Origin: Cycloclasticus sp.
Lineage (GTDB): Bacteria; Pseudomonadota; Gammaproteobacteria; Methylococcales; Cycloclasticaceae
DNA length: 7,116 nt
Reading direction: 5' to 3'
NCBI GenBank assembly: GCA_016764415.1
Contig: JAESRY010000080.1
Coordinates: 1,505-8,620 of the forward strand
How positions within the stretch are numbered: the first letter of the stretch is position 1; the number at the start of each line of letters is the position of its first letter. The notes beneath the pieces are model-generated. The model ran no database searches, had not been told where the DNA came from, and worked only from the letters and a program-made list of their open reading frames with translations. A program made the position numbers and the translations under genes. This document shows positions 1 to 7,116 of this stretch, one piece after another.

Positions 1-6
1 CAAGGT

Positions 7-408
7 TTACCAGAGAATATCTAAGGCTCTTAGCACGTCGCTTCGGCTAATTTGACCTACTAAATCGCCTTCTTCATTGATAACCGGATAACGTTTATAC
101 GGCGTTTTAAGGAAGCGATCAGCCAAGTCTACAATGCTTGACGTATCGGGAACGGTTTCAACGTTAGCCGTCATATACTCCGACACCTCTCCACCCACCC
201 AATCTTCGTAATAGGTTGATTGTAATGCCACTTGTAAGCAGTCTTTTTCAGACAGCATACCCACTAAATTACCACGCCCATCGACAACGGGGGCACCAGA
301 AATTTTATGCGTATTTAAAAATTTAATCGCTTCCGAAATTGGCAAATCTGGCGTAAAGGTAGATAAATTTGTGGCCATATAATCTTTAATTAAAACTGAC
401 TTAAGCAT
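7..408 (-). CDS. Two-CBS-domain protein
   Basis: This 133-residue soluble protein is made of two tandem CBS domains, at about residues 8-62 and 76-131, and nothing else. Each repeat shows the usual pattern: an opening YMT/YMA-type segment (DYMATNLSTF; EYMTANVETV), a helix, then a hydrophobic-Pro-Val-hydrophobic strand (ISGAPVVD; YKRYPVIN), 'G-LVG' and a closing S-x-x-D helix (LSEKDCLQ; ISRSDVLRA). CBS pairs in general bind adenosyl ligands such as AMP, ATP or SAM and act as regulatory modules; the ligand and target here are unknown. There is no signal peptide or membrane segment. The ATG is preceded by AGGGG with 5 bases between, which supports this start. It lies 88 bases beyond nqrM on the same strand, so it may be the last gene of the nqr transcript or have its own promoter. 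Family assignment is firm; a role in Na+-NQR control would be inference from position only. Confidence 0.9.
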   Translation of the reverse strand: MLKSVLIKDYMATNLSTFTPDLPISEAIKFLNTHKISGAPVVDGRGNLVGMLSEKDCLQVALQSTYYEDWVGGEVSEYMTANVETVPDTSSIVDLADRFLKTPYKRYPVINEEGDLVGQISRSDVLRALDILW

Positions 409-496
409 ATATTCCCCTATTATTGTATTTCGCTTCTTTCAAAACCAACTATGTGTCAAGAGTACACGTAAATTATTTTAATAATCATTAAAGCGT
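409..496 (-). other. Intergenic leader between nqrM and the CBS gene, possible weak promoter
   Basis: This 88-base AT-rich gap is the only sizeable non-coding stretch in the window. On the minus strand it contains an exact TTGACA (plus-strand 454-459) and, nearer the CBS gene, TACAAT (422-427), which is close to a sigma-70 -10 box. The two are 26 bases apart, too far to form one promoter, and neither has a good partner at 16-18 bases. A transcript started from TACAAT would begin almost at the Shine-Dalgarno of the CBS gene. A separate promoter is therefore possible but weak. I see no convincing terminator after nqrM, so co-transcription is equally possible. Confidence 0.3.
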
Positions 497-679
497 CTAG
501 CTTTGCCCTACTTTTTCACACTTTTTATTACTGCACAGTGTGCACTCGCCTTCTAGCCCATCGACATTATTAATGCCACCGCAACTGCCTTTAACCTTTC
601 TATTGCTAAAAATAACACCAACCGCCATTACTGCTACCACGAGCATAAAGACGACAAAGGTGACTAAAAATATATTCAT
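497..679 (-). CDS. nqrM: Na+-NQR maturation protein NqrM (DUF539)
   Basis: This is a 60-residue protein with one N-terminal membrane helix (about residues 3-24), a short basic stretch (NRKVK) and a cysteine-rich tail with C33 in GSCGG and C46, C49 and C54 in ECTLCSNKKC. That is the NqrM/DUF539 layout. NqrM is known to be required for maturation of Na+-NQR and is thought to help supply iron to the centre held by NqrD and NqrE cysteines. The start is taken at the ATG at 679 because the family begins with the sequence MN-FL-TF there, and AAGGA sits 8 bases upstream. A longer reading from GTG at 721 would overlap apbE by 41 bases and add a non-family 14-residue tail. The gene begins one base after the apbE stop, so the two are probably translationally coupled. 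Confidence 0.93.
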   Translation of the reverse strand: MNIFLVTFVVFMLVVAVMAVGVIFSNRKVKGSCGGINNVDGLEGECTLCSNKKCEKVGQS

Positions 680-680
680 T

Positions 681-1727
681 CTAATGTTCCTTAATTTTCG
701 CTTCAAAGAAGGGGGTTGCACGCTCTACAACTTCTCCGCCTTCGTTTACTAGAAACAGTACCGCTAATTCATGTTTAATAGCTAAATCGTACCCTTTTTT
801 CTCGCCTAACACCATAAAAGCTGTTGCCAATGCATCCGCTGTTATACAGTTTTCACTGAGCACGGTGACCGCGGCTAAATTATGCTGTACAGGCATGCCA
901 GTTTTTGGGTTAATCGTATGCGAATATTTAACACCGTTTTTCTCAAAAAAATTCCGGTAATCGCCCGATGTTGCCATTGCAGTATCCGTTACGTTAACCA
1001 CCCTATGAATCGAGCGCTGCGATGAAATAGGTTTTTCAACTGCAATACGCCATTTCATTCCTTCTGAATTTTTGCCACGTACTCGCATCTCGCCGCCTAT
1101 TTCCACCATAAAGTTTTCATGCCCTTTCGACGTTAACAATTCGACGACTTTATCTACCCCATAGCCTTTTGCAATGGAGGAGAAATCTATGTACAAAGCT
1201 GGCTTCGATTTTTGTACTGTTTTATTACCCCTGTCATAACTAAGCGCTTGATAACCCACGTGTAATAAAGCTTTATCGATTTGCTCAGCAGATGGCACAT
1301 TATCTTCACTGAAATCGGGACCAAAACCCCAAAGGTTTACTAACGGCCCAACCGTTATGTCATACGCCCCTGAGGTTAAATCACTGATACGCATTGCTTC
1401 AGCCAGTACGTTGATAAAGTCTAACGAACTACCTACCTCTTCTGAGCCTCTGTGTTGATTAAACATCGAGACTTCTGACGACTTAATGTACGTTGAAAAT
1501 ATTTGGTTTACACCCAACAATAATTGATCAACTTCATCTTTCAATGCTTGCTGGTCAGTCAGCACACCGCTGTTGACGACCCTTATATGATAGGTCGTCC
1601 CCATCGTCTGGCCAGATAAGCTAATACCCGTTGGTTGATTGCTTTCACAACCTGAAAGCAGCCCAATAAGTATAAAAAAACCCGTTAAAAACAATGCGTT
1701 TTTAACGGGTTGTGTACGTTGTCTCAA
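681..1727 (-). CDS. apbE: FAD:protein FMN transferase ApbE, lipoprotein
   Basis: ApbE transfers FMN from FAD through a phosphoester bond onto a threonine of target proteins, here NqrB and NqrC, on the outer face of the inner membrane. The 348-residue protein starts with a lipoprotein signal: a basic n-region (RQRTQPVK), a hydrophobic stretch, and the lipobox LLSGC with lipidated Cys27. Family motifs follow in order: GQTMGTTY (39-46), D-x-SSIAKGY-VD (181-192), GGEMRVRG (211-218), SGDYRNFF (254-261), YSHTINPKTG (268-277) and the D298/T302 DALAT segment that helps bind Mg2+. The only start that keeps the charged n-region is TTG at 1727, immediately after and in frame with the nqrF stop. The internal TTG at 1694 would leave a signal with no positive charge. 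A strong terminator-like hairpin lies over codons 6-18. Length is normal for the family and the catalytic core looks intact. Confidence 0.95.
   Translation of the reverse strand: MRQRTQPVKNALFLTGFFILIGLLSGCESNQPTGISLSGQTMGTTYHIRVVNSGVLTDQQALKDEVDQLLLGVNQIFSTYIKSSEVSMFNQHRGSEEVGSSLDFINVLAEAMRISDLTSGAYDITVGPLVNLWGFGPDFSEDNVPSAEQIDKALLHVGYQALSYDRGNKTVQKSKPALYIDFSSIAKGYGVDKVVELLTSKGHENFMVEIGGEMRVRGKNSEGMKWRIAVEKPISSQRSIHRVVNVTDTAMATSGDYRNFFEKNGVKYSHTINPKTGMPVQHNLAAVTVLSENCITADALATAFMVLGEKKGYDLAIKHELAVLFLVNEGGEVVERATPFFEAKIKEH
1674..1711 (-). terminator. Intrinsic terminator or attenuator inside the 5' end of apbE
   Basis: On the minus strand a perfect inverted repeat (arms 1679-1692 and 1698-1711, 14 base pairs including CCCG/CGGG, loop of 5 bases at 1693-1697) runs straight into seven T's (1674-1680). 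This is the classic Rho-independent form. On the plus strand no T run follows, so it acts only in the direction of the nqr operon. It begins 16 bases after the nqrF stop and lies wholly within the apbE signal-peptide codons. It probably ends much of the nqrABCDEF transcript, letting some through to apbE and nqrM. Confidence 0.85.
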
Positions 1728-1736
1728 TTAACCACC
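1725..1736 (-). promoter_or_regulatory. Weak ribosome binding site and TTG start of apbE
   Basis: The only Shine-Dalgarno-like sequence before the apbE TTG is GGTGG (plus-strand 1732-1736), with just four bases of spacing. It is formed by the last two glycine codons of nqrF. With the stop TAA directly touching TTG, apbE translation probably depends on ribosomes that have just finished nqrF. Both the weak site and the non-ATG start point to low ApbE output relative to the structural subunits. Confidence 0.55.
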
Positions 1737-2951
1737 AAAATCATCAAGCATAATATTATCTTCTTCAACACCTAGGTCTTGAAGCATTTTAATAACAGCC
1801 GCGTTCATCATTGGTGGGCCACACATATAAAACTCACAATCTTCCGGTGCAGGGTGATCATTTAAATATTGCTCTAATAATACTTCGTGAATAAACCCCG
1901 TCAACCCTTCCCAATTATCTTCTGGCTGAGGGTCTGATAAAGCAACATGCCATTCAAAATTATCGTTTTCTTTGGCTAGCATATCGAAATCTTCTACGTA
2001 AAACATTTCTTTTAAGCTTCTTGAGCCATACCAGAAAGATATTTTACGATTTGTTTTCAATCTGCGCATCTGATCAAAAAGGTGTGAACGCATTGGCGCC
2101 ATACCCGCGCCACCGCCAATAAATACCATTTCTGCTTCAGTTTCTTTGGCAAAGAATTCACCATAAGGGCCTGATATGGTCACTTCATCACCCGGCTTAA
2201 GGTCGAAGATATACGATGACATCTTTCCTGGAGGCGTACCTTCTGCAGAGCGCGGAGGAGGCGAAGCGATACGTACATTCAGCATGATAATCCCTTCTTC
2301 TTCGGGATAACTCGCCATTGAATAGGCTCTTAAGACATCTTCTTCAACAACTGACTTATATTGCCAAATATTAAAGTGATCCCAATCGCCTCTGTATTCC
2401 TCTTCAATATCAAAATCTTTGTAATCAATAACGTGAGGAGGACATTCAATTTGAATATAACCACCTGCTCGGAAACCAACGTCCTCGCCTTCTGGCAGGT
2501 CAAGAACAAGTTCTTTAATGAAAGTGGCAACGTTATGATTTGATTTAACTGTGCACTGCCATTTCTTAACACCGAATACTTCTTCAGGAACAGTGATTTT
2601 CATGTCTTGCTTAACCGTAAGCTGACACGACAATCGTTCACCGTCACGTTGCTGCCCCTTATTAATATGTGTTCCTTCGGTTGGCAGCATTGAACCACCA
2701 CCTTCTAAAACACGTACTTTACATTGGCCACACGTTCCACCGCCGCCACACGCTGACGGGACAAATAATTGAGCATCCGACAACGCACCTAATAATTTGC
2801 TGCCAACGGCTGCTTCTACTGATTTTTCACCGTTAATTAAAACGGTTACATTGCCTTGCGCAACCAACTTTGATTTTGCCGCTAAAATAATAACAACAAG
2901 TATTAATACAATGCCTGTAAAAAACGAAATACCTAATCCTATCTCTAACAT
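1728..2951 (-). CDS. nqrF: Na+-NQR subunit F, NADH dehydrogenase flavoprotein
   Basis: NqrF is the electron entry point: it oxidises NADH through FAD and a [2Fe-2S] cluster. The 407-residue protein has one N-terminal membrane helix (about 7-25), then a plant-type ferredoxin domain (about 34-125) with cluster ligands C68, C74 and C77 in [11 protein letters not shown] and C109 in LSC. A ferredoxin-reductase domain follows, with the FAD motif RAYSMAS (208-214), the nucleotide motif [10 protein letters not shown] (279-288), CGPPMMN with C377, and the C-terminal DDFGG. Length and motif spacing match Vibrio NqrF closely. The ATG has AGGA 7 bases upstream and lies 13 bases after the nqrE stop. It is the last structural gene. 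The next reading frame, apbE, begins at the very next codon after its TAA. Confidence 0.98.
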   Translation of the reverse strand: MLEIGLGISFFTGIVLILVVIILAAKSKLVAQGNVTVLINGEKSVEAAVGSKLLGALSDAQLFVPSACGGGGTCGQCKVRVLEGGGSMLPTEGTHINKGQQRDGERLSCQLTVKQDMKITVPEEVFGVKKWQCTVKSNHNVATFIKELVLDLPEGEDVGFRAGGYIQIECPPHVIDYKDFDIEEEYRGDWDHFNIWQYKSVVEEDVLRAYSMASYPEEEGIIMLNVRIASPPPRSAEGTPPGKMSSYIFDLKPGDEVTISGPYGEFFAKETEAEMVFIGGGAGMAPMRSHLFDQMRRLKTNRKISFWYGSRSLKEMFYVEDFDMLAKENDNFEWHVALSDPQPEDNWEGLTGFIHEVLLEQYLNDHPAPEDCEFYMCGPPMMNAAVIKMLQDLGVEEDNIMLDDFGG

Positions 2952-2964
2952 ATCTATTTCCTAT

Positions 2965-3573
2965 CTACAGTTGAATGCCTGAGAAAGCCATGAAGGCCAT
3001 TGCCATAAGCCCCGCGGTGATAAACGTAATACCCAAACCCTGCAAACCATCTGGCACGTCAGCGTATTTTAGTTTTTCTCTGATGCCAGCAATCGCTGTA
3101 ATGGCTAGCGCCCAGCCTAAGCCACTACCGAAGCCAAACACCACACTTTCGCCCAAGCCATAATCACGTTCCACCATAAATAACGAACCACCTAAAATGG
3201 CGCAGTTCACCGTAATCAATGGCAAGAAAACACCCAATGCGTTGTATAACGCAGGGGCAAATTTATCTAACGCCATTTCTAAAATCTGAACACTGGCCGC
3301 AATAACACCGATATAAACAATCAAGCCTAAAAAGTTTAAATCCACCTCAGGTAATCCAGCCCATGCTAAGGCACCATCTTTTAATAAACCGTGATAGATA
3401 ATATTATTGATTGGCATCGTGAGTGTTTGCACCACAATAACGGCAATGCCTAAACCAATAGCCGTTGATACTTTCTTTGATACCGCTAAGAAAGTACACA
3501 TACCAAGGAAGAAAGCTAACGCGAGATTCTCTACAAAAACCGCTCTAACAAATAAACTAATGTACGCTTCCAT
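2965..3573 (-). CDS. nqrE: Na+-NQR subunit E
   Basis: NqrE is a 202-residue integral membrane subunit with about six helices. It pairs with NqrD in inverted topology; the two together hold an iron-sulfur centre in the middle of the membrane and form part of the Na+ path. The ligand cysteines expected of the family are present, C26 in LGMCTF and C124 in TVNCAILGG. Other family signatures include the N-terminal [21 protein letters not shown] segment and the loop [12 protein letters not shown]. The ATG overlaps the nqrD stop by one base (TAATG), with GGAGG 7 bases upstream, so it is both coupled and independently initiated. No anomalies are seen. Confidence 0.98.
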   Translation of the reverse strand: MEAYISLFVRAVFVENLALAFFLGMCTFLAVSKKVSTAIGLGIAVIVVQTLTMPINNIIYHGLLKDGALAWAGLPEVDLNFLGLIVYIGVIAASVQILEMALDKFAPALYNALGVFLPLITVNCAILGGSLFMVERDYGLGESVVFGFGSGLGWALAITAIAGIREKLKYADVPDGLQGLGITFITAGLMAMAFMAFSGIQL

Positions 3574-4235
3574 TACAGAGCCTCCGTTCCGTTAACTTCT
3601 TTAATCTTAAAGTCTGGCGCTTCTACTTGCGCTGGACGCCATGCACGGATACCCCAAATCATCAATCCGATGATAAAGAACGCACTGGGAGGTAACAACA
3701 TTAAACCGTTTGGCACGTACCATCCGCCCTCGTTGACTGTTGCTAAAATCTCTACACCAAATAATTTTCCAGAGCCAAATAATTCGCGGAACGTACCCAC
3801 AAATAACAGCACTAATGAATAGCCCAAGCCATTACCAATACCGTCTAAAAAGCTAAGGCCAGGCGGGTTTTTCATTGCAAAGGCTTCTGCACGACCCATC
3901 ACGATACAATTGGTAATAATCAAACCAACGAATACTGAAAGCTGTTTACTTAAATCGTATACATACGCTTTTAATACTTGATCAACCACAATCACTAATG
4001 ACGCAATAATGGTCATTTGTACGATGATTCGAATGGCGCTTGGCACATGATTACGAATCATACTGATTGATAAATTGGAGAATGCCGTTACAGACGTTAG
4101 CGCCAAACTCATCACTAAAGCCGTACCCAGGTTTGTTGTTACAGCCAGGGCAGAACAAACACCCAATATCTGTAGGCCAATTGGATTATTGTCAATTAAC
4201 GGATCTAATAAGATTTTTTTTGATTGATTACTCAT
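3573..4235 (-). CDS. nqrD: Na+-NQR subunit D
   Basis: NqrD is the 220-residue membrane partner and distant paralogue of NqrE. It carries the matching pair of metal-binding cysteines, C27 in LGVCSALAV and C110 in [14 protein letters not shown]. The sequence is strongly hydrophobic with about six helices. It keeps family segments such as [14 protein letters not shown] and [13 protein letters not shown], followed by R-E-LFGSG. The C-terminal tail (about residues 197-220) is hydrophilic and somewhat longer than in Vibrio NqrD. The start follows the nqrC stop after one base (TAA-A-ATG), with GGAG 6 bases upstream formed by the last nqrC codons. Confidence 0.97.
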   Translation of the reverse strand: MSNQSKKILLDPLIDNNPIGLQILGVCSALAVTTNLGTALVMSLALTSVTAFSNLSISMIRNHVPSAIRIIVQMTIIASLVIVVDQVLKAYVYDLSKQLSVFVGLIITNCIVMGRAEAFAMKNPPGLSFLDGIGNGLGYSLVLLFVGTFRELFGSGKLFGVEILATVNEGGWYVPNGLMLLPPSAFFIIGLMIWGIRAWRPAQVEAPDFKIKEVNGTEAL

Positions 4236-4236
4236 T

Positions 4237-5058
4237 TTATACTCCGTTTGCCTGAATTTTTGTCAGGTATTTTTGGTAACCTTCTTCACCCATCCAATAC
4301 TCCAACATGTTGCTCACACCTCGACTGGTTAAGGTTGCACCCGCTAATCCGTCTACTTGATATTCTTCACCTTTAGCGCCTGGGACAACGGTTCCTTTAA
4401 TCACCTTAATACCCACATCACCTTCGGCAGAGTAAACTTTTTTGCCTGCCCACATTTTTTTCCACTTTGGGTTATCCACTTCACCACCTAAACCCGGTGT
4501 TTCTGCGTGTTCGTAAAAACTCAAACCTACAATCGTTTGCCCGTCTGATTCAAGTGCAATAAAACCATACAAGGTTGACCATAAGCCGTAACCATTAATG
4601 GGCAAAATCAATTGTTTAACCACACCCGCTTCTTTAACTTGGTAGACAGGCATAACCTTAGGTCGCCTTCTAATACTGCCTACGTCTTTAGCTTTGGGAA
4701 TCTGCACATTAAGCGCAGGGTCTTTCGCAGCCTTTCTTTCGTCATACGTGGCTGCTTCATACTCAGTTGTGTATTCACCCGTCGATAAATCAATCAACTT
4801 AATATCAATTTTTGAAAATGCCTCTTCAATATCGTCACCTTCTTGATATAAACCCGCTACTTGCAAAACATTTTTCTTTTTATCCAGCTCTTTGTTAAGA
4901 ATTTGGAGCGGTTTTAACGCCACGGCAGAAACCGAGACGAACACAGCACAAACCAAGCAAACTAACGTTGCCATAATAAATGTTTTAGCGGTGCTGTCAT
5001 TTGAGAGGGCTAGAAAATTCATAGATCCACCTGATTTTGGTTGATTTTCATTAGGCAT
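4237..5058 (-). CDS. nqrC: Na+-NQR subunit C, covalent FMN protein
   Basis: NqrC is anchored by one N-terminal helix (about residues 25-48) and exposes a periplasmic FMN-binding domain that relays electrons towards NqrB. The flavinylation motif is [10 protein letters not shown], with the acceptor Thr242 in the numbering used here. Other family landmarks are [31 protein letters not shown] and [15 protein letters not shown] chose the ATG at 5058 (273 residues) because GGGAG stands 7 bases upstream; it overlaps nqrB by 8 bases. The ATG at 5022 (261 residues), preceded by AGGTGG, is a serious alternative and fits the N-terminus of Vibrio NqrC better. An upstream ATG at 5106 gives a 289-residue form running further into nqrB and is unlikely. 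The position before GAT is Ala rather than Ser or Thr, a tolerated variation. Confidence 0.96.
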   Translation of the reverse strand: MPNENQPKSGGSMNFLALSNDSTAKTFIMATLVCLVCAVFVSVSAVALKPLQILNKELDKKKNVLQVAGLYQEGDDIEEAFSKIDIKLIDLSTGEYTTEYEAATYDERKAAKDPALNVQIPKAKDVGSIRRRPKVMPVYQVKEAGVVKQLILPINGYGLWSTLYGFIALESDGQTIVGLSFYEHAETPGLGGEVDNPKWKKMWAGKKVYSAEGDVGIKVIKGTVVPGAKGEEYQVDGLAGATLTSRGVSNMLEYWMGEEGYQKYLTKIQANGV

Positions 5059-6256
5059 TACGCTTCTCCCTTCTCTTGATATTCGATTGCACCACGAAGT
5101 AGTCAATCAACGGTGCAAACATATTTGCAAACAAAATGGCCAACATCATGCCTTCTGGAAAGGCCGGATTAACGACCCGTATTAATACCACCATTAAACC
5201 AATCAACAAACCGTACACCCACCGACCTGTGTTTGTCATTGCTGCACTCACAGGGTCTGTTGCCATGTAGATAGCGCCAAATGCAAAGCCGCCTAATACC
5301 GCATGCCAATACCACGGCACTGCAAACATTGGATTAGTGTCGCTGCCAATAGAATTAAACATCATGCTAGTCAATATCATGCCCGCTAAAATGCCCAACA
5401 TAATGCGGAAAGAGGCAATCCGTGTATACAACAAGAAACACGCCCCGATTAAACAGGCAACGGTAGAGGTTTCACCAATAGAACCTTGTATGGTGCCTAT
5501 AAACGCATCCATCCAAGTGATTCCCGACGCCATCACTGCATCAATGCCACCTTCTGCAGCCAAGCCTAGAGCGGTTGCTCCACTGAAGCCATCTACTGCT
5601 GTCCAAATCGCATCACCCGACATTTGTGCTGGGTAAGCAAAGAACAAGAAGCAACGACCTGTTAACGCGGGGTTTAAGAAGTTTTTACCGGTACCACCAA
5701 ATACTTCTTTACCAATCACTACGCCAAAGGAAATGCCAAGCGCCACTTGCCATAAAGGCGTGGTCGCGGGAAGAATCAAAGAAAACAATATGGAGGTAAC
5801 GAAGAAGCCTTCATTCACTTCATGCCCACGGACAATAGCAAATAAAATTTCCCAAATACCACCCACCATCAGCGTGACTAAATATATTGGTACGTAATAC
5901 ATCGCACCATGCACCATACAAGCTAGAATACTATCCGCATCGTAACCCACTAAATTAGTCACCATTCCACGCCATGTGTCTAACGATGTCATGCCAACGT
6001 CTGCCATCGCCATATTAGCAAGGTGACCGGTATTCCACATCGCCATGATCACGCAAGGCAATGCTGCTATAAACACATACGTCATCACGCGTTTTAAATC
6101 AATCGCGTCACGAACGTGGGTTGTACCTACCGTTACATCTTTTGGTGTATATAAGAAGGTATCGACCATTTCATAAATGGCGTAATACTTTTCAAATGGC
6201 CCGCCTTTTGCGAATTGCGGGTGTATTGAATCCAGATAGTTCCTTAAACGAGACAT
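5051..6256 (-). CDS. nqrB: Na+-NQR subunit B, membrane FMN/riboflavin protein
   Basis: NqrB is the large membrane subunit of the pump. It carries a covalent FMN on threonine and, from family knowledge, takes part in riboflavin binding, quinone reduction and Na+ movement. The 401-residue protein starts with a soluble tail ([15 protein letters not shown]), then shows many hydrophobic segments from about residue 55 to 390. The flavin acceptor lies in [10 protein letters not shown] with Thr228. Also present are the conserved [28 protein letters not shown] (about 182-209), [13 protein letters not shown] (143-154) and [16 protein letters not shown] (331-346). It is slightly shorter than the Vibrio protein. 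The ATG overlaps the nqrA stop by one base (TAATG), implying coupled translation. Confidence 0.98.
   Translation of the reverse strand: MSRLRNYLDSIHPQFAKGGPFEKYYAIYEMVDTFLYTPKDVTVGTTHVRDAIDLKRVMTYVFIAALPCVIMAMWNTGHLANMAMADVGMTSLDTWRGMVTNLVGYDADSILACMVHGAMYYVPIYLVTLMVGGIWEILFAIVRGHEVNEGFFVTSILFSLILPATTPLWQVALGISFGVVIGKEVFGGTGKNFLNPALTGRCFLFFAYPAQMSGDAIWTAVDGFSGATALGLAAEGGIDAVMASGITWMDAFIGTIQGSIGETSTVACLIGACFLLYTRIASFRIMLGILAGMILTSMMFNSIGSDTNPMFAVPWYWHAVLGGFAFGAIYMATDPVSAAMTNTGRWVYGLLIGLMVVLIRVVNPAFPEGMMLAILFANMFAPLIDYFVVQSNIKRREKRNA
5059..5070 (-). promoter_or_regulatory. Ribosome binding site favouring the nqrC start at 5058
   Basis: On the minus strand GGGAG (plus-strand 5066-5070) precedes the ATG at 5058 by 7 bases and lies inside the last codons of nqrB. 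A competing site, AGGTGG (5027-5032), sits 4 bases before the in-frame ATG at 5022. The first has the better spacing, but both could be used, giving NqrC forms that differ by 12 N-terminal cytoplasmic residues. Confidence 0.5.
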
Positions 6257-7116
6257 TAGCCCTCCCTCTCGATGTGTGACAAGTTATTGCGTAACGCCAT
6301 GCCAAAATCGTGCTTGCCTGAATCAACAAATGAGCACAATGCTAAATCTTCTTCATCCAACTCTAGCGCGCCGAGCTGTTCTGCTGAATCGACATCCATA
6401 ACAACTAACGCACGTAATAATTGAGTAGGTAAAATATCTAAAGGCATCACGCCTTCAAACACACCGATAGGAACAATCGCGCGTGGGCTACCGTGTGCCG
6501 ATGAATCCATTGGCATTTTTTTGATCCGGTTAAAGCTGGAGAACAATACATTGGTAAACGAGAACTTCTCGCCTGCTGGATTTAACCAACCTAATAACTG
6601 ACGGTCTCGACCCTCTTGAATTACTGAAATCTGCACATGATAACGACCTAAATAGGTAGCCCAATGATTCGCTTTCCTGCCAGATAGAACAGAACCCGAG
6701 ATCACACGAATCTTGCCAGAATTTATTTCATCTGCAATCAGCTCTTCAGTATCAGCACCTAGTCTAGTTTTAATTAAACGAGGGTTTTTTACTTTGGGAC
6801 CGGCTAGCGAAATAATTCTGTCTACGCACAAATGACCCGTGGTGAATAATTTACCCACCGCCATCACATCTTGATAACCAATAGTCCAAGCAATTTTGCT
6901 TGCATTAACTGGGCTAATAAAATGCATATGCGTACCAGACAACCCTGCTGGGTGTGGTCCTGAGAACTCACTCACTTCAACCATGCTAGGCACATCAACA
7001 TTCATGCCTGCCGTTTTGCCAACATACACTTTACCCTCTGTCAGCCTTGATAAAACAGTCAAGCCGTTTTTAAAAGCCTCTGTATCAACTGCAATAACCA
7101 CGCTCGGGTCAGCAGC
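6256..7116 (-). CDS. nqrA: Na+-NQR subunit A, partial (C-terminal 286 residues)
   Basis: NqrA is the peripheral cytoplasmic subunit linked to quinone binding, and is related to RnfC. The reading frame is open to the window edge (first codons AADPS). By comparison with Vibrio NqrA of about 446 residues, roughly the first 160 residues lie outside; the GTG at 7101 is internal and not the start. Recognisable family segments are [110 protein letters not shown] and [17 protein letters not shown] near the C-terminus. The end reads [10 protein letters not shown] where Vibrio, as I recall it, has FVCPGKYEYG. As the first gene of the operon, its promoter would lie upstream of the window. Confidence 0.97.
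   Translation of the reverse strand, partial: AADPSVVIAVDTEAFKNGLTVLSRLTEGKVYVGKTAGMNVDVPSMVEVSEFSGPHPAGLSGTHMHFISPVNASKIAWTIGYQDVMAVGKLFTTGHLCVDRIISLAGPKVKNPRLIKTRLGADTEELIADEINSGKIRVISGSVLSGRKANHWATYLGRYHVQISVIQEGRDRQLLGWLNPAGEKFSFTNVLFSSFNRIKKMPMDSSAHGSPRAIVPIGVFEGVMPLDILPTQLLRALVVMDVDSAEQLGALELDEEDLALCSFVDSGKHDFGMALRNNLSHIEREG

Noticed and set aside
454..459. Exact TTGACA taken as the -35 box of a promoter for the CBS gene
   Set aside because: No -10-like hexamer lies 15-19 bases downstream; the nearby TACAAT is 26 bases away, so a full promoter is not supported.
446..459. Possible FNR-type site (TTGAC-ACAT-AGTTG) upstream of the CBS gene
   Set aside because: The second half does not match ATCAA and the two halves are not an inverted repeat.
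490..504. Hairpin over the nqrM stop codon (AAAGC paired with GCTTT)
   Set aside because: The stem is only 5 bp, mostly A-T, and no T run follows on the minus strand, so it is not a credible terminator.
540..752. Plus-strand 70-residue open frame across nqrM and the apbE end
   Set aside because: It is antisense to two well-supported genes, with a Thr/Leu/Pro-rich composition typical of a reverse reading of membrane and Cys/Gly codons.
2330..2572. 80-residue open frame in another frame within nqrF
   Set aside because: It overlaps the conserved reductase domain of NqrF on the same strand, with no ribosome binding context or recognisable motif.
5337..5636. 99-residue open frame on the plus strand inside nqrB
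   Set aside because: It is antisense to a clearly conserved gene, has low-complexity Ile/Pro/Ala-rich composition, and shows no recognised domain; it is a shadow of nqrB codon use.

Overview
The window is almost entirely the gene set for the sodium-translocating NADH:ubiquinone reductase (Na+-NQR), read on the minus strand. In transcription order (high to low coordinates) it holds nqrA (5' end outside the window), nqrB, nqrC, nqrD, nqrE and nqrF. These are followed by two maturation genes, apbE (flavin transferase) and nqrM (DUF539 iron-sulfur maturation factor). A small two-CBS-domain protein gene comes last. Every gene is on the same strand, the structural genes overlap or nearly touch, and no stretch over 300 bases lacks a gene. 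I see no tRNA, rRNA, mobile element or CRISPR.

The gene order nqrABCDEF-apbE-nqrM, the moderate to low GC content and the protein sequences fit a gammaproteobacterium, plausibly marine, in which a sodium-motive respiratory chain makes sense. The genus cannot be fixed from the sequence.

The encoded proteins appear intact and cofactor-competent. NqrF has four ferredoxin-type cysteines (C68, C74, C77, C109) plus FAD and NADH motifs. NqrD and NqrE each have the cysteine pair that holds the intramembrane iron-sulfur centre. NqrB and NqrC carry the threonines that ApbE flavinylates with FMN. Electrons enter from NADH at NqrF, pass through the NqrD/E iron centre and the FMNs of NqrC and NqrB, then riboflavin, and reach ubiquinone, coupled to Na+ export. 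ApbE and NqrM supply the covalent flavins and the NqrD/E metal centre, so the cluster carries both the enzyme and its dedicated assembly factors.

The most unusual point is the nqrF-apbE junction. A near-textbook intrinsic terminator (perfect 14-bp stem, 5-base loop, 7-T run on the minus strand) lies inside the apbE reading frame, over the codons for its lipoprotein signal peptide. apbE appears to start at TTG directly after the nqrF stop codon and in the same frame. This suggests attenuation, or translation-coupled control, of the maturation genes relative to the structural genes. Otherwise the region is a conventional Na+-NQR locus, and I found no evidence of an undescribed system.
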